From assembly GCF_017744395.1 (NCBI RefSeq), contig NZ_JAGIBI010000001.1, forward strand, positions 682,001-746,000: 64,000 bases of DNA, read 5' to 3'. Origin of the DNA: Herbaspirillum sp. (lineage in GTDB: Bacteria; Pseudomonadota; Gammaproteobacteria; Burkholderiales; Burkholderiaceae_D). A program made the position numbers and the translations under genes. The notes beneath the pieces were generated by a model that searched no databases, was not told the DNA's origin, and saw only the letters and a program-made list of their open reading frames with translations. Positions 1-11,452 of the stretch are shown piece after piece (position 1 is the stretch's first letter; each line of letters begins with the position of its first letter).

Positions 1-2528
<2,528 letters not shown>

Positions 2529-2931
2529 GGCGAGGTCGAGGCAGTTGGCTTGGATCGGGAAAACTGGTGCTGGTGCGGCTTGTGGCCGACCCGTGGATCG
2601 TGCGCGCGTTTGTCGCGCGTTTGTCCGTTTGTCAGCAAAGACCGAATTATACAGTGGACAAGGGTATTGAGCCCACCGAAAGCGGGTACCTGCGGGCATC
2701 GGCGCTGTCATCGATACTTCCCGCCCGTGCGTTGACCCCAACAGCACCCGCAGTTCCTGGAATCAATCAAACGCGTCGCCCTTGAGGGGAAACCTGCATG
2801 ACATTTCGACAATATCTGAGCGGCAACAGCATTTCGAGGTATCATTCCGGCCGCATCGGAAACGCCGCCGCCAAGGCGGCCGCCCGATGACGATGACAAC
2901 AGCGGCCTGATCCGCCATTAAGACAGACAGA
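2529..2931. promoter_or_regulatory. Divergent promoter region between purL and the D-amino acid dehydrogenase gene
   Basis: This 403-base stretch holds no convincing gene. On the reverse strand a perfect TATAAT lies at 2651-2646 inside CTGTATAATTCG (2654-2643), about 120 bases before the purL start. No good -35 hexamer sits 17 bases upstream, so the promoter may depend on the -10 or an activator. On the forward strand TATCAT near 2840 is a weak candidate for the dehydrogenase promoter. No PurR-like operator or riboswitch fold was recognised. Confidence 0.5.
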
Positions 2932-4206
2932 GTGAACAACACACATCGACAGATCGCCGTCATCGGCGGGGGACTTTCAGGGATTTGCAGCGCCTATTTC
3001 CTGGCCGCCAAGGGGTATGAGGTGGCCGTGATCGAACGGCGCGCCCACGTTGCCGAAGAAGCCACTTTCGGCAATTCCGGCCTGCTCGCGCCCGGATTGG
3101 CGATGCCGCTGACGCTGCCCGGCGCCTTTTCCACCTTCGCCTGCCGTTTCCAGGAGGAACCGCGCGTCTTGCTGGCCCCGGGAACCGACCTCAAGCGCAA
3201 CCGCTGGATGCGCCAGGCGCGCCAGGCCCAGCAGCAGCGCTTCGCCGACAACAAGCTCCGGCTCACGCGCCTGTCGGCCTACGGCCAGGAACTCACGCGC
3301 CAGTTGCAGGAGCACTACGCCATGGAGCATGAAAACGGCAACGGCGTGTTCCATCTGTTCCGCACCCCGGCCGAAGCCGCCCGCATGGCGCCCTTGCAAG
3401 AAGCCGCGCAGCAATGCGAGATCAAGCACAAGGCGCTGGACACCGCCGCGATCCGCCTGCTGGAACCCGCTTTTTCTTCCGAAGCCGCCCTGGCCGGCGC
3501 GCTCTACTACCCGGACGACATCGCCGGCAATTGCGTGCTGTTCGCCAAGCAGATGCGCAATGCCGCCCAGGAGCTGGGCGTCACCTTCCATTTCGGTTCG
3601 GCCGTCAAGGCGATCCAGCCCGAATTCGGCGGCCGAGTGGCGCTGGAACTGGAATCGCAGCACCTGCCCGGCCGCATCACCACCGATGGCGTAGTGCTGG
3701 CCGCCGGCATGCAAACCGCCGAACTGCTGCGCCCGCTGGATACGCCGTTGCCGCTGCGCGCCCTGCAAAGCTATTCGGCGCTGGTGCCGGTCAAGAACCC
3801 CGACGACGCGCCCAACATGGCGCTGTTCGACGACAGCTACAAGGTCGCCATGGCGCGCCTGGGCAACCGCATCCGCATCACCGGCCTGCTCGGTTTCACA
3901 CCGCCGTCGCAGGCGATCCCGCCCAAGGCGCTGCGCAACCTGCTCAAGATCGCCGGCGACTACTACCCGAACGCCGCCAACTACAACCAGGCGCACTTCT
4001 GGAGCAGCACGATCCCCCTCCTGCCCAGCGGCATGCCGCTGTTCGGCCCGACCCGCCACGGCAACGTCTTCGTCAACGTCGGGCACGGCGTCGCCGGCTG
4101 GGCGGCCGCCGTGGGCTCGGCGCGCGCGCTGGCCGACATGGTGGCCGGCGAGCAGCCGGAAGTGGATCCGGAAGGCTTCCTGCCGCAGGATCTGGCGGCT
4201 GCCTGA
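2932..4206 (+). CDS. dadA: D-amino acid dehydrogenase small subunit-like flavoprotein
   Basis: Predicted FAD-dependent oxidoreductase of the DadA branch of the DAO family. It would deaminate D-amino acids to 2-oxo acids and pass electrons to the respiratory chain at the inner membrane face. The N-terminus has the dinucleotide-binding Rossmann motif GGGLSG at residues 12-17 with the downstream acidic VIE end of strand two, followed by GNSGLLAPG, a hallmark of DadA. The 424-residue length fits the family. The start is a GTG at 2932 with only a weak purine-rich ribosome site. It is monocistronic, with a terminator 13 bases after the stop. It lacks an adjacent alanine racemase gene, so substrate preference cannot be told. 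Confidence 0.88.
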   Translation: MNNTHRQIAVIGGGLSGICSAYFLAAKGYEVAVIERRAHVAEEATFGNSGLLAPGLAMPLTLPGAFSTFACRFQEEPRVLLAPGTDLKRNRWMRQARQAQQQRFADNKLRLTRLSAYGQELTRQLQEHYAMEHENGNGVFHLFRTPAEAARMAPLQEAAQQCEIKHKALDTAAIRLLEPAFSSEAALAGALYYPDDIAGNCVLFAKQMRNAAQELGVTFHFGSAVKAIQPEFGGRVALELESQHLPGRITTDGVVLAAGMQTAELLRPLDTPLPLRALQSYSALVPVKNPDDAPNMALFDDSYKVAMARLGNRIRITGLLGFTPPSQAIPPKALRNLLKIAGDYYPNAANYNQAHFWSSTIPLLPSGMPLFGPTRHGNVFVNVGHGVAGWAAAVGSARALADMVAGEQPEVDPEGFLPQDLAAA

Positions 4207-4218
4207 GCTTCTCTTCAA

Positions 4219-4240
4219 CCCCGGCTTCCGCCGGGGTTTT
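4219..4240 (+). terminator. Rho-independent terminator after dadA
   Basis: A perfect 7-bp stem (CCCCGGC at 4219-4225 with GCCGGGG at 4230-4236) closed by a TTCC loop is followed by TTTTCGTTTG. It lies 13 bases downstream of the dadA stop. Confidence 0.85.
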
Positions 4241-4375
4241 CGTTTGCATCGATTTTTTTCATCTGGGTGCTTGCAACGTGCTGCGCGCAATTGACTTAGA
4301 ATGATTTCGAGGCAGCCCCCCACCTCCGCAGTCCATTCCGTTCAACAGCAAGCCCAACGCACAGCGATCACAGCC

Positions 4376-5944
4376 ATGAGCGCGCTCTATTCCGTTGCCG
4401 AAATCCGCGAAGTCGAGCAGGCTGCCCTGTCCGGGCTCCCGTCCTATACCCTGATGCAGCGCGCCGGCGCGGCGGTGGCCGAATACGCGCAGCAACTGCT
4501 GTGCTCGGCCACCGAATCCTCGCCTTCGGTGCTGATCCTGGCCGGCCCCGGCAACAACGGCGGCGATGCGCTGGAGGCTGCCTGCATCCTGGAAGAAGCC
4601 GGCATCGAAGTCGCCGTGCAGCTGCATGCCGATCCGGACAAGCAACCGGAGGATGCGCGCCGCGCCCTGGAGCGCGCCCGCGAAGCCGAAATCTGGTTCA
4701 TCGACGACCTCACGCCGGCCGGCCTGCGCGAGCAGTCGTGGGCGCTGGTGATCGACGGCCTGTTCGGCATCGGCCTGACGCGCGCGCCTTCCGGCAAGCT
4801 GCGCGCCATCATCGACTATGTCAACGGCCTGCCCTGCCCGGTCTTGTCCATCGACGTTCCCAGCGGCCTCAATGCCGACACCGGCAGCATCGTCGGCGGC
4901 GCCGACGGCGCGGCGATCGACGCTACCCACACCATCACCTTCATCGGCGACAAGCCCGGCCTGCACACTTGTGAAGGCAAGGACCATAGCGGCGTTATCG
5001 AACTGCAAGCGCTGGACATCGATCCCGGCTGCTACCGGCCGACCCGCGCCTTCCTCAACGGGCCGGCGCATTTCGCGGCCTCGCTCAAGCCGCGCGCCAA
5101 CAACTCGCACAAGGGCAGCTATGGCGACGTGATCGTGGTCGGCGGCGCCCGCGGCATGGCCGGCGCACCGGTGCTGGCGGCCCGCAGCGCGGCGTTCGGC
5201 GGCGCCGGGCGGGTCTACCTGGCGTTCGTCGAGGACGGCCCGGCCTACGACAGCATGCATCCCGAGCTGATGTTCCGCCTCGCCGACCGCGTCGAGTTCG
5301 GCCCCGGCGCGACGCTGGTGGTCGGCCCCGGCATGGGCACCTCGCGCCATGCGCACGACATCCTTTCCCGCGCGCTCGACAGCCAGGCCGACATCGTGCT
5401 CGATGCCGACGCCCTCAACCTGATTTCGGCCGAGCCGGTCTTGCAGCACAAGCTGCAGCATCGCCGCGGCAGCAATGGCGACACCACCAGCATCCTCACC
5501 CCGCACCCGCTGGAAGCGGCGCGCCTGCTCGACACCACCACCCAGAATATCCAAAGCGACCGGCCGCAGGCCGCCCGCATGCTGGCGCGCCACTTCAATG
5601 CCATCACCATCCTCAAGGGCGCCGGTACCGTGATCGCCTTCCCCGACGGTGAAATCTCGGTCAACCCGACCGGCAACCCGGCGCTGTCCACTGCCGGTAC
5701 CGGCGATGTGCTGTCCGGCCTGTGCGGCGCGCTGCTGGCGCAAGGCTGGCCCACGCGCGCCGCCGCGCTGGCCGCCACCTGGATCCACGGCGCCGCCGCC
5801 GACCGGCTGGTGGCGCAAGGGCTGGGACCGGTGGGGCTGACCGCCAGCGAATTCATCCCGGCCATCAGGGCCGTGTTCAACAACATCATCCGAGACCATG
5901 TCCACCAGCGCCCTGCCGCAATTCCGCATCGCCCCCACGCCTAA
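4376..5944 (+). CDS. nnr: Bifunctional NAD(P)H-hydrate epimerase / ADP-dependent NAD(P)H-hydrate dehydratase
   Basis: Repairs damaged (hydrated) NADH and NADPH. The N-terminal YjeF_N domain interconverts R and S hydrates, and the C-terminal ribokinase-like domain dehydrates the S form using ADP. The epimerase half carries GPGNNGGDALEAA. The dehydratase half carries VVGPGMGTS and the AGTGDVLSG catalytic and anion-hole motif. The frame is open from an ATG at 4301, but the ATG at 4376 gives the usual start MSALYSVAEIREVE, so the 25 extra residues are probably untranslated. The 3' end overlaps the next gene by 47 bases, which suggests translational coupling. Start choice is the main uncertainty. 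Confidence 0.92.
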   Translation: MSALYSVAEIREVEQAALSGLPSYTLMQRAGAAVAEYAQQLLCSATESSPSVLILAGPGNNGGDALEAACILEEAGIEVAVQLHADPDKQPEDARRALERAREAEIWFIDDLTPAGLREQSWALVIDGLFGIGLTRAPSGKLRAIIDYVNGLPCPVLSIDVPSGLNADTGSIVGGADGAAIDATHTITFIGDKPGLHTCEGKDHSGVIELQALDIDPGCYRPTRAFLNGPAHFAASLKPRANNSHKGSYGDVIVVGGARGMAGAPVLAARSAAFGGAGRVYLAFVEDGPAYDSMHPELMFRLADRVEFGPGATLVVGPGMGTSRHAHDILSRALDSQADIVLDADALNLISAEPVLQHKLQHRRGSNGDTTSILTPHPLEAARLLDTTTQNIQSDRPQAARMLARHFNAITILKGAGTVIAFPDGEISVNPTGNPALSTAGTGDVLSGLCGALLAQGWPTRAAALAATWIHGAAADRLVAQGLGPVGLTASEFIPAIRAVFNNIIRDHVHQRPAAIPHRPHA

Positions 5945-6848
5945 GCTCTGGCTGGGAATCATCTTTCTGGTTACCGGATTGTGGACGCTGTCCCTGCTGG
6001 ATGCGGCCGGCAAGCTGCTGGCCATCTCCGGCTACCACGTGGTGATGATCGCGTGGATGCGCTACAGCATCAACGTGCTGTTCATGGCGTTCACGCTGGT
6101 GCCGCTATACCAGAAGCGCACCGGACGCAGCATCTTCCGCTCCAACCGGCCGGGCCTGCAGATCGGCCGCGGCGCGCTGCTGCTGGGATCGACGCTGGTC
6201 TTTTTCTCGGTATTGAAGGTGGTGCCGCTGGCCGAAGGCACGGCGATGAACTTCTGCGCGCCGCTGATCGTGCTGGCGATCTCGCCCTGGCTGCTGGGCG
6301 AGACCACCTATTTGTCGCGCTGGATCGCGGTGCTGGTGGGGTTTACCGGGATGCTGATCGTGATCCGCCCCGGCGGCGACATTCCGCCGCACGGCGTGGC
6401 GCTGGGCCTGCTGTCGGCGCTGACGATGGCGCTGATGTCGATCCTCAACCGCAAGGCCAACCAGGCCGACGATCCGATGGTGACGCTGTTCTACGGCGCG
6501 CTGATGGGCAGCGGCCTGTCCACGCTGGCGGTGCCGTTCTTCTGGAGTTCGCACTCGCCGACGCTGGTGGAATGGGCGATCCTGATTTCCACCGGCATCA
6601 CCGGCACCATCGGCCACTTCCTGCAGAACAACGCCTACCGCCACGCCGAAGCCTCGGTGCTCACGCCCTTCTTCTACGCCCAGATCATCTCGGCCTCAGG
6701 CATGGGCTGGCTGGTGTTCGGCCAGTTCCCCGACCGCATCACCCTCCTCGGCATCGCCGTCATCTGCGCCAGCGGCATGGGCATCGCCTATGTCGAGCAC
6801 AGGCGCGCGCATCCGCTGCCGGCGGCCGATCCGATGGAGTCCGTGTAA
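5898..6848 (+). CDS. DMT-superfamily transporter with EamA repeats
   Basis: Integral inner-membrane protein of 316 residues with about ten hydrophobic segments arranged as two EamA-type halves. The pattern is typical of drug/metabolite exporters. Characteristic stretches include the first-half block around AEGTAMNFCAPLIV and the second-half block HFLQNNAYRHAEASVL. It begins inside the end of the NAD(P)H-hydrate repair gene and is probably co-transcribed with it. The substrate cannot be predicted from sequence, and there is no functional link to the neighbours beyond the overlap. The downstream gene converges on it with only 20 bases between, and no hairpin terminator is obvious there. Confidence 0.85.
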   Translation: MSTSALPQFRIAPTPKLWLGIIFLVTGLWTLSLLDAAGKLLAISGYHVVMIAWMRYSINVLFMAFTLVPLYQKRTGRSIFRSNRPGLQIGRGALLLGSTLVFFSVLKVVPLAEGTAMNFCAPLIVLAISPWLLGETTYLSRWIAVLVGFTGMLIVIRPGGDIPPHGVALGLLSALTMALMSILNRKANQADDPMVTLFYGALMGSGLSTLAVPFFWSSHSPTLVEWAILISTGITGTIGHFLQNNAYRHAEASVLTPFFYAQIISASGMGWLVFGQFPDRITLLGIAVICASGMGIAYVEHRRAHPLPAADPMESV

Positions 6849-6868
6849 CCAGGTTCTAAAAACCTGCT

Positions 6869-7585
6869 TCAGGTGCTGGCCGCCAAACGGCCGGCCGCGA
6901 TAGTGATGGTGCGCGCGCAACGCGCGGCGATGGAATTGTCGTGGGTCACCAGCACCAGCGTCGAACCGCGTTCCTCATTCAGTTCGAACATCAGCCGGAT
7001 CACCGATTCGCCGGTGGCCGCATCCAGGCTGCCGGTGGGCTCGTCGGCCAGCAACAGCGGCGGCTCGGTGACGAAGGCGCGCGCCAGCGCCACGCGCTGC
7101 TGCTCACCGCCGGAGAGGTATTTCGGGTAGTGCTTCAGACGGCTGCCCAGTCCCACCCGCTCCAGCATCCGCTCGGCCTTGGCGCGGGCCTGGCCGTCGC
7201 CGCGCAGCTCCAGCGGCAGCATCACGTTTTCCAGCGCGTTCAGGTGGCCCAGCAACTGGAAGGACTGGAACACGAAACCCAGCTTGCGCTTGCGCAGCGC
7301 CGCCCGGCCGTCCTCATCGAGGGCGAAGATGTCCTCGCCATCGAGCCGCACGGAACCTTCGCTGGGGGTATCCAGCCCCGCCAGCAGCCCCAGCAGCGTG
7401 GACTTCCCGGAGCCGGAAGCGCCGACGATGGCCAGCGTGGTACCGGGCGCCACGGTAAAATCGATCCCCGACAGGATCGTGAGCTGGCCGGATTCGGCCG
7501 AGGCATCGGCCACGCGTTTGGATAACCGAAGGACTTCAATGGCAGGAACAGCGGAAATGGCGACAGCAGTGGCGGCAGCGGACAT
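6869..7585 (-). CDS. ABC transporter ATP-binding protein, YbbA/LolD type
   Basis: Cytoplasmic ATPase subunit of a MacB/LolD-like ABC system, the class that works with FtsX-type permeases. In the 238-residue product Walker A is GASGSGKST (55-63), the signature is LSGGEQQRVALARA and Walker B is LLLADEPTGSLD. Divergent pairing with tesA is the classic ybbA context. Unusually, no ybbP-like permease follows: the next gene downstream is a convergent DMT transporter. The start used is ATG 7585. Another ATG at 7594 would run further towards tesA. The two divergent start codons are only about 22 bases apart, so each promoter must lie in the other gene or there is almost no leader. Confidence 0.9.
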   Translation of the reverse strand: MSAAATAVAISAVPAIEVLRLSKRVADASAESGQLTILSGIDFTVAPGTTLAIVGASGSGKSTLLGLLAGLDTPSEGSVRLDGEDIFALDEDGRAALRKRKLGFVFQSFQLLGHLNALENVMLPLELRGDGQARAKAERMLERVGLGSRLKHYPKYLSGGEQQRVALARAFVTEPPLLLADEPTGSLDAATGESVIRLMFELNEERGSTLVLVTHDNSIAARCARTITIAAGRLAAST

Positions 7586-7607
7586 GCAGGGCATTCGGGC
7601 AAGAAGG

Positions 7608-8258
7608 ATGGCGGCATTCGCAGCGCGGACCGGCATCAAGGCATGGTTGCGGCTGCTGGCGGGCATCGCCCTGGTGCTGGCGGCGATGAGCGCTTATTCT
7701 GCCCCAAAAACCCTGCTCGTGCTCGGCGACAGCCTGTCGGCGGAATACGGCCTGGCCCGCGGCGCCGGCTGGGCCGGGCTGCTGCAGCAGCGCCTGCGGC
7801 AGCACAAGGTCGATGCGCTGGTGGTCAACGCCAGCATCAGCGGCGACACCACCATCGGCGGCAAGAACCGCCTGCCGTCCCTGCTGGAAAAGAACAAGCC
7901 CGACATCGTCCTGATCGAACTGGGCAGCAACGACGCCCTGCGCGGCCTGCAGCTCAACGCCACGCAAGACAACCTGCAGGCCATGATCGACCTGGCGCAC
8001 CAGCACAAGGCCCGGGTGCTGCTGGTCGGCATGCAGATCCCGCCCAACTACGGCGCCGACTACACGCGCCGCTTCTCGGAGATGTTCCGGGACCTGTCCA
8101 AACGGAACAAGGCGCCGCTGGTGCCGTTCTTCATGGATGGCATCGCCGCCGACATGGATTTGTTCCAGTCCGACCGCATCCATCCCAACGAACGGGCGCA
8201 GCCGATGCTGCTGGATAACGTCTGGCCGCATTTGAAGCCGCTGGTCGGCCTCAAATAA
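7608..8258 (+). CDS. tesA: Arylesterase / lysophospholipase L1-like SGNH hydrolase (TesA)
   Basis: Periplasmic multifunctional esterase and thioesterase of the SGNH family. The product from ATG 7608 is 216 residues with a hydrophobic signal peptide (about residues 13-32, ending SAYSA). Block I is GDSLS with the nucleophile Ser42, block III is GSNDALRG, and block V is the DRIHPN Asp-x-x-His pair near the C-terminus. Upstream in-frame codons exist, but they extend into the divergent ABC gene and would disrupt the signal peptide; ATG 7584 is the nearest alternative. It is head to head with the YbbA-type ATPase gene, as in many proteobacteria, and ends in a shared bidirectional terminator. Confidence 0.92.
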   Translation: MAAFAARTGIKAWLRLLAGIALVLAAMSAYSAPKTLLVLGDSLSAEYGLARGAGWAGLLQQRLRQHKVDALVVNASISGDTTIGGKNRLPSLLEKNKPDIVLIELGSNDALRGLQLNATQDNLQAMIDLAHQHKARVLLVGMQIPPNYGADYTRRFSEMFRDLSKRNKAPLVPFFMDGIAADMDLFQSDRIHPNERAQPMLLDNVWPHLKPLVGLK

Positions 8259-8274
8259 TTCCGCGGCAATAAAA

Positions 8275-8305
8275 AACCCTTGCCGCCGGAATCGGGGCAA
8301 GGGTT
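8275..8305. terminator. Bidirectional terminator between tesA and the amidotransferase gene
   Basis: A perfect 10-bp stem pairs AACCCTTGCC (8275-8284) with GGCAAGGGTT (8296-8305). On the reverse strand the stem runs directly into TTTTTT, so it is strongest for the leftward amidotransferase gene. The rightward tail is only moderately T-rich. Confidence 0.8.
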
Positions 8306-8335
8306 GCATTTGCTTCCGGCGATGCGCCGCAGTGC

Positions 8336-9055
8336 TCAGTGGCGCGCGTACAAATCCAGGAACCGGCGCAGCAAGCCGGTCGATTGCGGCGTTTCGCTGA
8401 CCTTTTCGCACAGCGCCGCGGCATCGATGCCGCAACCGCGATACACCTCGGCGTAATAGTTCAAATGGGCCCGCACGAAGGCCGGCGAGAATTCCGGGTG
8501 GAACTGGGTCGAATAGATGTTCTCGGCATGCTTGAGCATGTGGTGCGGATCCATCGGCGAACGCGCCATCACGATCGCCTCGCTGGGCGGGCGCAGCACC
8601 GACTGCATGTGCAGCATGTGCGCCGGAAAGCTGGCCGGCAACTCGCCCAGCAAGGCATCCTTGCGGCAGCAGTCGTAGGTTTGCACATGCATGGTGCCGG
8701 CCGCGCGGCCGGCCGGGTTGTAGCCGACTTCGCCGCCGAAGGCGTAGGTCAGCAACTGGTGGCCGTAGCAGATGCCGAACATCGGCGTCTCTTCCTGCGC
8801 AGCATCGCGCAGCCATTCGGCGGTGCGCTCGCTCCAGTCTTCCTTGTCGGTCACCATGGCGGGCGAGCCGGTGATGAAGACCGCGCGGTACGAACAGGGC
8901 GAGCGCAGCGCCTGGCCTTCGTAGACGGTCACGATTTCGGTGTCATGGTCGGCCAGTCCGGCGGCGTGGCGGATCTGCTGCGCGTAGCTGCCGTAGCTGC
9001 TTTTGAGGGTTTGGTTGGGATCGCCGGTTTGGATGATCAGGACTGGAGCTGGCAT
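8336..9055 (-). CDS. Class I glutamine amidotransferase (GMP synthase-like)
   Basis: Stand-alone class I amidotransferase domain of 239 residues. The catalytic Cys is in GICYGHQL and the His-Glu pair is in QFHPEF, so the glutaminase triad is complete. Proteins of this kind are often annotated as GMP-synthase-like and may hydrolyse glutamine or gamma-glutamyl amides, but no partner synthetase is adjacent. The start was set at ATG 9055 (MPAPVLIIQTGDP). A TTG eight codons upstream at 9079 is possible but has no better ribosome site. It appears monocistronic, ending at the shared terminator. The exact substrate is unknown. Confidence 0.85.
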   Translation of the reverse strand: MPAPVLIIQTGDPNQTLKSSYGSYAQQIRHAAGLADHDTEIVTVYEGQALRSPCSYRAVFITGSPAMVTDKEDWSERTAEWLRDAAQEETPMFGICYGHQLLTYAFGGEVGYNPAGRAAGTMHVQTYDCCRKDALLGELPASFPAHMLHMQSVLRPPSEAIVMARSPMDPHHMLKHAENIYSTQFHPEFSPAFVRAHLNYYAEVYRGCGIDAAALCEKVSETPQSTGLLRRFLDLYARH

Positions 9056-9256
9056 GGAAAGCGATGGTCGACTATTCAATGGCTAATGCTGCAACGACGC
9101 AAGCGGCAATCGGGATGACAAGAAGATGGCGGCGCGCCGGAAGCGACACGGAATTCCCGTGTACTGAAAAACGGTGAATTGCCGCTAATCCCCCCTCTTC
9201 GTGCCCTTCCCTCACGCATTTCCCGACATGCTGCGCCGCCTCCATGATGAAACAAA

Positions 9257-9281
9257 AAAGGCCGCTGGAAAAGCGGCCTTT
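9257..9281. terminator. Terminator hairpin between the amidotransferase gene and ppiD
   Basis: AAAGGCCGCT (9257-9266) pairs perfectly with AGCGGCCTTT (9272-9281) around a five-base loop, with A-rich and T-rich flanks on either side. It probably ends ppiD transcription on the reverse strand. Confidence 0.75.
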
Positions 9282-9313
9282 ATAAATTTTTTACCAAATT
9301 GTCGCACCCATGC

Positions 9314-9343
9314 ATCTTTGCCGCCCCTCAGGGCGGCAAAGAT
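9314..9343. other. 13-bp perfect hairpin just after ppiD
   Basis: ATCTTTGCCGCCC (9314-9326) is an exact inverted copy of 9331-9343, with a four-base loop, directly after the ppiD stop at 9347. There is no T-tract of its own. It may stabilise the 3' end of the mRNA or act together with the terminator 35 bases further on. Confidence 0.7.
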
Positions 9344-9346
9344 ACA

Positions 9347-11266
9347 TTATTTGGCGGAATCGTCGGCGCTGACCGAGGCCGCTCCCTTGAGCAGCTTGGT
9401 CTTGGCCTTCTCGCGCAGGTAGCCGAGGTAGGCCAGCGCTTCCTGCTGCGACAGCGCGCTGGCGATCTGCTCCTGCTCGGCCTTGCGGCGCGCCGTGTCC
9501 ACCACCTTGGGCTGTTCGACCTTGGTCACGCGGAAGATCTGGTAGCCCAGGCCCGGCGTTTCGACGCCCGCGTAAGCCGGCAGCTTGGCGGTGTCGACCT
9601 TCATGACGGCATTGAATGCCTCCTGGGTCCAGCCCTCGGCCTTGACGCGCGACACCACCTTGGCGTCGCTGAAGCCGGCGCCGTCGTCCTTGGCCTGCAG
9701 TTGCGCCAGGCGGGCCTGGCCGGCCTTGGTGGCCAGCGCCTGCTCTTCCTGCTGCAGCACGGCCTTCTGGACATCGGCCTTGACCTCGTCGAATGCGCGC
9801 ATGGCTACCGGCTTGTACTCGGTGATGCGTCCGGCCACCAGCGTGTTGGGCGCGACCTGGACGGTCTCGGAATTGTGCTTGGCCTTGATCACGTCGTCGG
9901 TGAACAGCGCCGCCAGGAACTTGCCGTTGTTGTACGGCGCGGCGCCTGCGGCCGGGTTGGGCGTACGGGCGACACCGGTAGCGGTCTGGATCTTCAGTTT
10001 CAGCTTGTCCGCCACCGCCTTGAGGCTGTCGCCGTTTTCATAGACCAGGTTGTTGAACTGGTCGGCCATCTCGGAATACTTCTTGGCGGCGATCTGCTTC
10101 TTGATCTCGCCGGCGATCTCGTCCTTGACGGCTTCCAGCGGCTTGACCGCGGCCGGCTTGATGCCGGTGACTTCGATCACGTGGTAGCCGAAGTCCGATT
10201 CCACCGGGTCGCTGATCTCGCCCTGCTTCAGGCCGAACGCGGCATCTTCGAACGGCTTGACCATCGCGCCGCGGCCGAAGAAGCCCAGGTCGCCGCCGTT
10301 GGCGGCCGAGCCCGGATCTTGCGAATCGGCCTTGGCCAGCTTGGCGAACTCGCCCGGATTCTTGCGCAACTGGGCGACCAGGCCTTCGGCCTTGGCCTTG
10401 GCCGCAGCCTTGTCGGCGGCCGGCGCATCCTTCTTGACCGCGATCAGGATATGGCTGGCGCGGCGCTGCTCTTCGGTCGAATACTGCTTCTGGTTCTGCT
10501 GGTAGTAGGACTTGATGTCGTCGTCGGTGACCTGCGATTGCGCGGCCACCGCGGCGGCGTCCAGCACCACGTATTCGATGCCGGCCTGCTCCGGCGTCTC
10601 GAAACGCTTGCCGTTCTTGTCGTAGTAGGCCTTGAGCATGTCATCGGTCATCTTGACCTGGGCGGCGTAGGCGTCCGGCTTGAAGTTGAGCATCTGCACC
10701 GTGCGCTCCTGGTCGTTCAGGTTCGACAGGTTGTCGGCCACGGTCTTGGGCGCGAAAGCGGTGGTCTGGATCGCCGCGTTCAGCTGCTGCAGCGCCATCT
10801 CGCGGCGCAGGCTGGCCTCATAGCCCTTCGGGGTCATGCCCTGGGCCGCCAGCAGCACACGATATTGCTCGTTGTCGAAGCTGCCGTCCGGCTTGGTCAG
10901 GCCCGGGATCTGCAGGATGCTCTGCTGCAGCGCCTGGTCGGGCACCACCAGCTTGCTGGCCACCACTTCGGCGCCCAGCGCGCGTTGCGCGATCAGGTTG
11001 TCGAGGATGGCGCGGCGCGCCTCGGGGGTATCGAACAGCTTGGAATCGAACTGATTGCCATACGCCTGGCGCATGCGCTCCAACTGCTGGCGATGCGCGG
11101 CATCCCACTCTTCCTTGGTGATGGTCTGGCCGGCCACCTTGGCCACGCCGCTGTCATCGGTCAGGCGGCTGTAGCCCTCCAGGCCGAAGAAGGCGAACGA
11201 CGGGAAAATGAACAGCAGCAGCAGGAACTGCATCAGGCGCTGGTGGGTACGAATGAATTCAAACAT
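9347..11266 (-). CDS. ppiD: Periplasmic chaperone / peptidyl-prolyl isomerase PpiD
   Basis: Membrane-anchored folding factor that meets proteins leaving the Sec translocon. The product of 639 residues starts [13 protein letters not shown], followed by one transmembrane segment ([14 protein letters not shown]) that anchors it in the inner membrane with the bulk in the periplasm. A SurA_N-like region follows, then a parvulin PpiC domain recognisable from [10 protein letters not shown] through [21 protein letters not shown] to [10 protein letters not shown], and a long C-terminal region. Frame extension 14 codons upstream (11308) is possible, but the family start is the Met at 11266. In many relatives the gene follows lon and hupB; here its upstream neighbour is a TonB-domain lipoprotein gene. 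Confidence 0.93.
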   Translation of the reverse strand: MFEFIRTHQRLMQFLLLLFIFPSFAFFGLEGYSRLTDDSGVAKVAGQTITKEEWDAAHRQQLERMRQAYGNQFDSKLFDTPEARRAILDNLIAQRALGAEVVASKLVVPDQALQQSILQIPGLTKPDGSFDNEQYRVLLAAQGMTPKGYEASLRREMALQQLNAAIQTTAFAPKTVADNLSNLNDQERTVQMLNFKPDAYAAQVKMTDDMLKAYYDKNGKRFETPEQAGIEYVVLDAAAVAAQSQVTDDDIKSYYQQNQKQYSTEEQRRASHILIAVKKDAPAADKAAAKAKAEGLVAQLRKNPGEFAKLAKADSQDPGSAANGGDLGFFGRGAMVKPFEDAAFGLKQGEISDPVESDFGYHVIEVTGIKPAAVKPLEAVKDEIAGEIKKQIAAKKYSEMADQFNNLVYENGDSLKAVADKLKLKIQTATGVARTPNPAAGAAPYNNGKFLAALFTDDVIKAKHNSETVQVAPNTLVAGRITEYKPVAMRAFDEVKADVQKAVLQQEEQALATKAGQARLAQLQAKDDGAGFSDAKVVSRVKAEGWTQEAFNAVMKVDTAKLPAYAGVETPGLGYQIFRVTKVEQPKVVDTARRKAEQEQIASALSQQEALAYLGYLREKAKTKLLKGAASVSADDSAK

Positions 11267-11329
11267 GAATAGCCAATCAATAAACGATCCGTCAATGAAA
11301 GTGCGCACCTGCCACCCGGATCGGGTAAT

Positions 11330-11353
11330 AAAAAAGGCGAACTCACGTTCGCC
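11330..11353 (-). terminator. Terminator downstream of the TonB-domain lipoprotein gene
   Basis: On the reverse strand GGCGAAC pairs with GTTCGCC (11353-11347 with 11342-11336) around a four-base loop and is followed by TTTTTTATT. It lies about 100 bases after the lipoprotein stop and before ppiD, so the two genes are probably transcribed separately. Confidence 0.75.
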
Positions 11354-11452
11354 CTGATCCGGCGGAGCGGTAACCGCTCAGGCGCACGCACTCAGTCGTG
11401 CACGCGCGACATTATACACATGCCAATCCTTGGGAACACCCTTGCTTCCGCC

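Noticed and set aside
11309..11452. tRNA gene upstream of ppiD
   Set aside because: The hairpins here lack a T-loop sequence and acceptor pairing. They read as a terminator for the lipoprotein gene.
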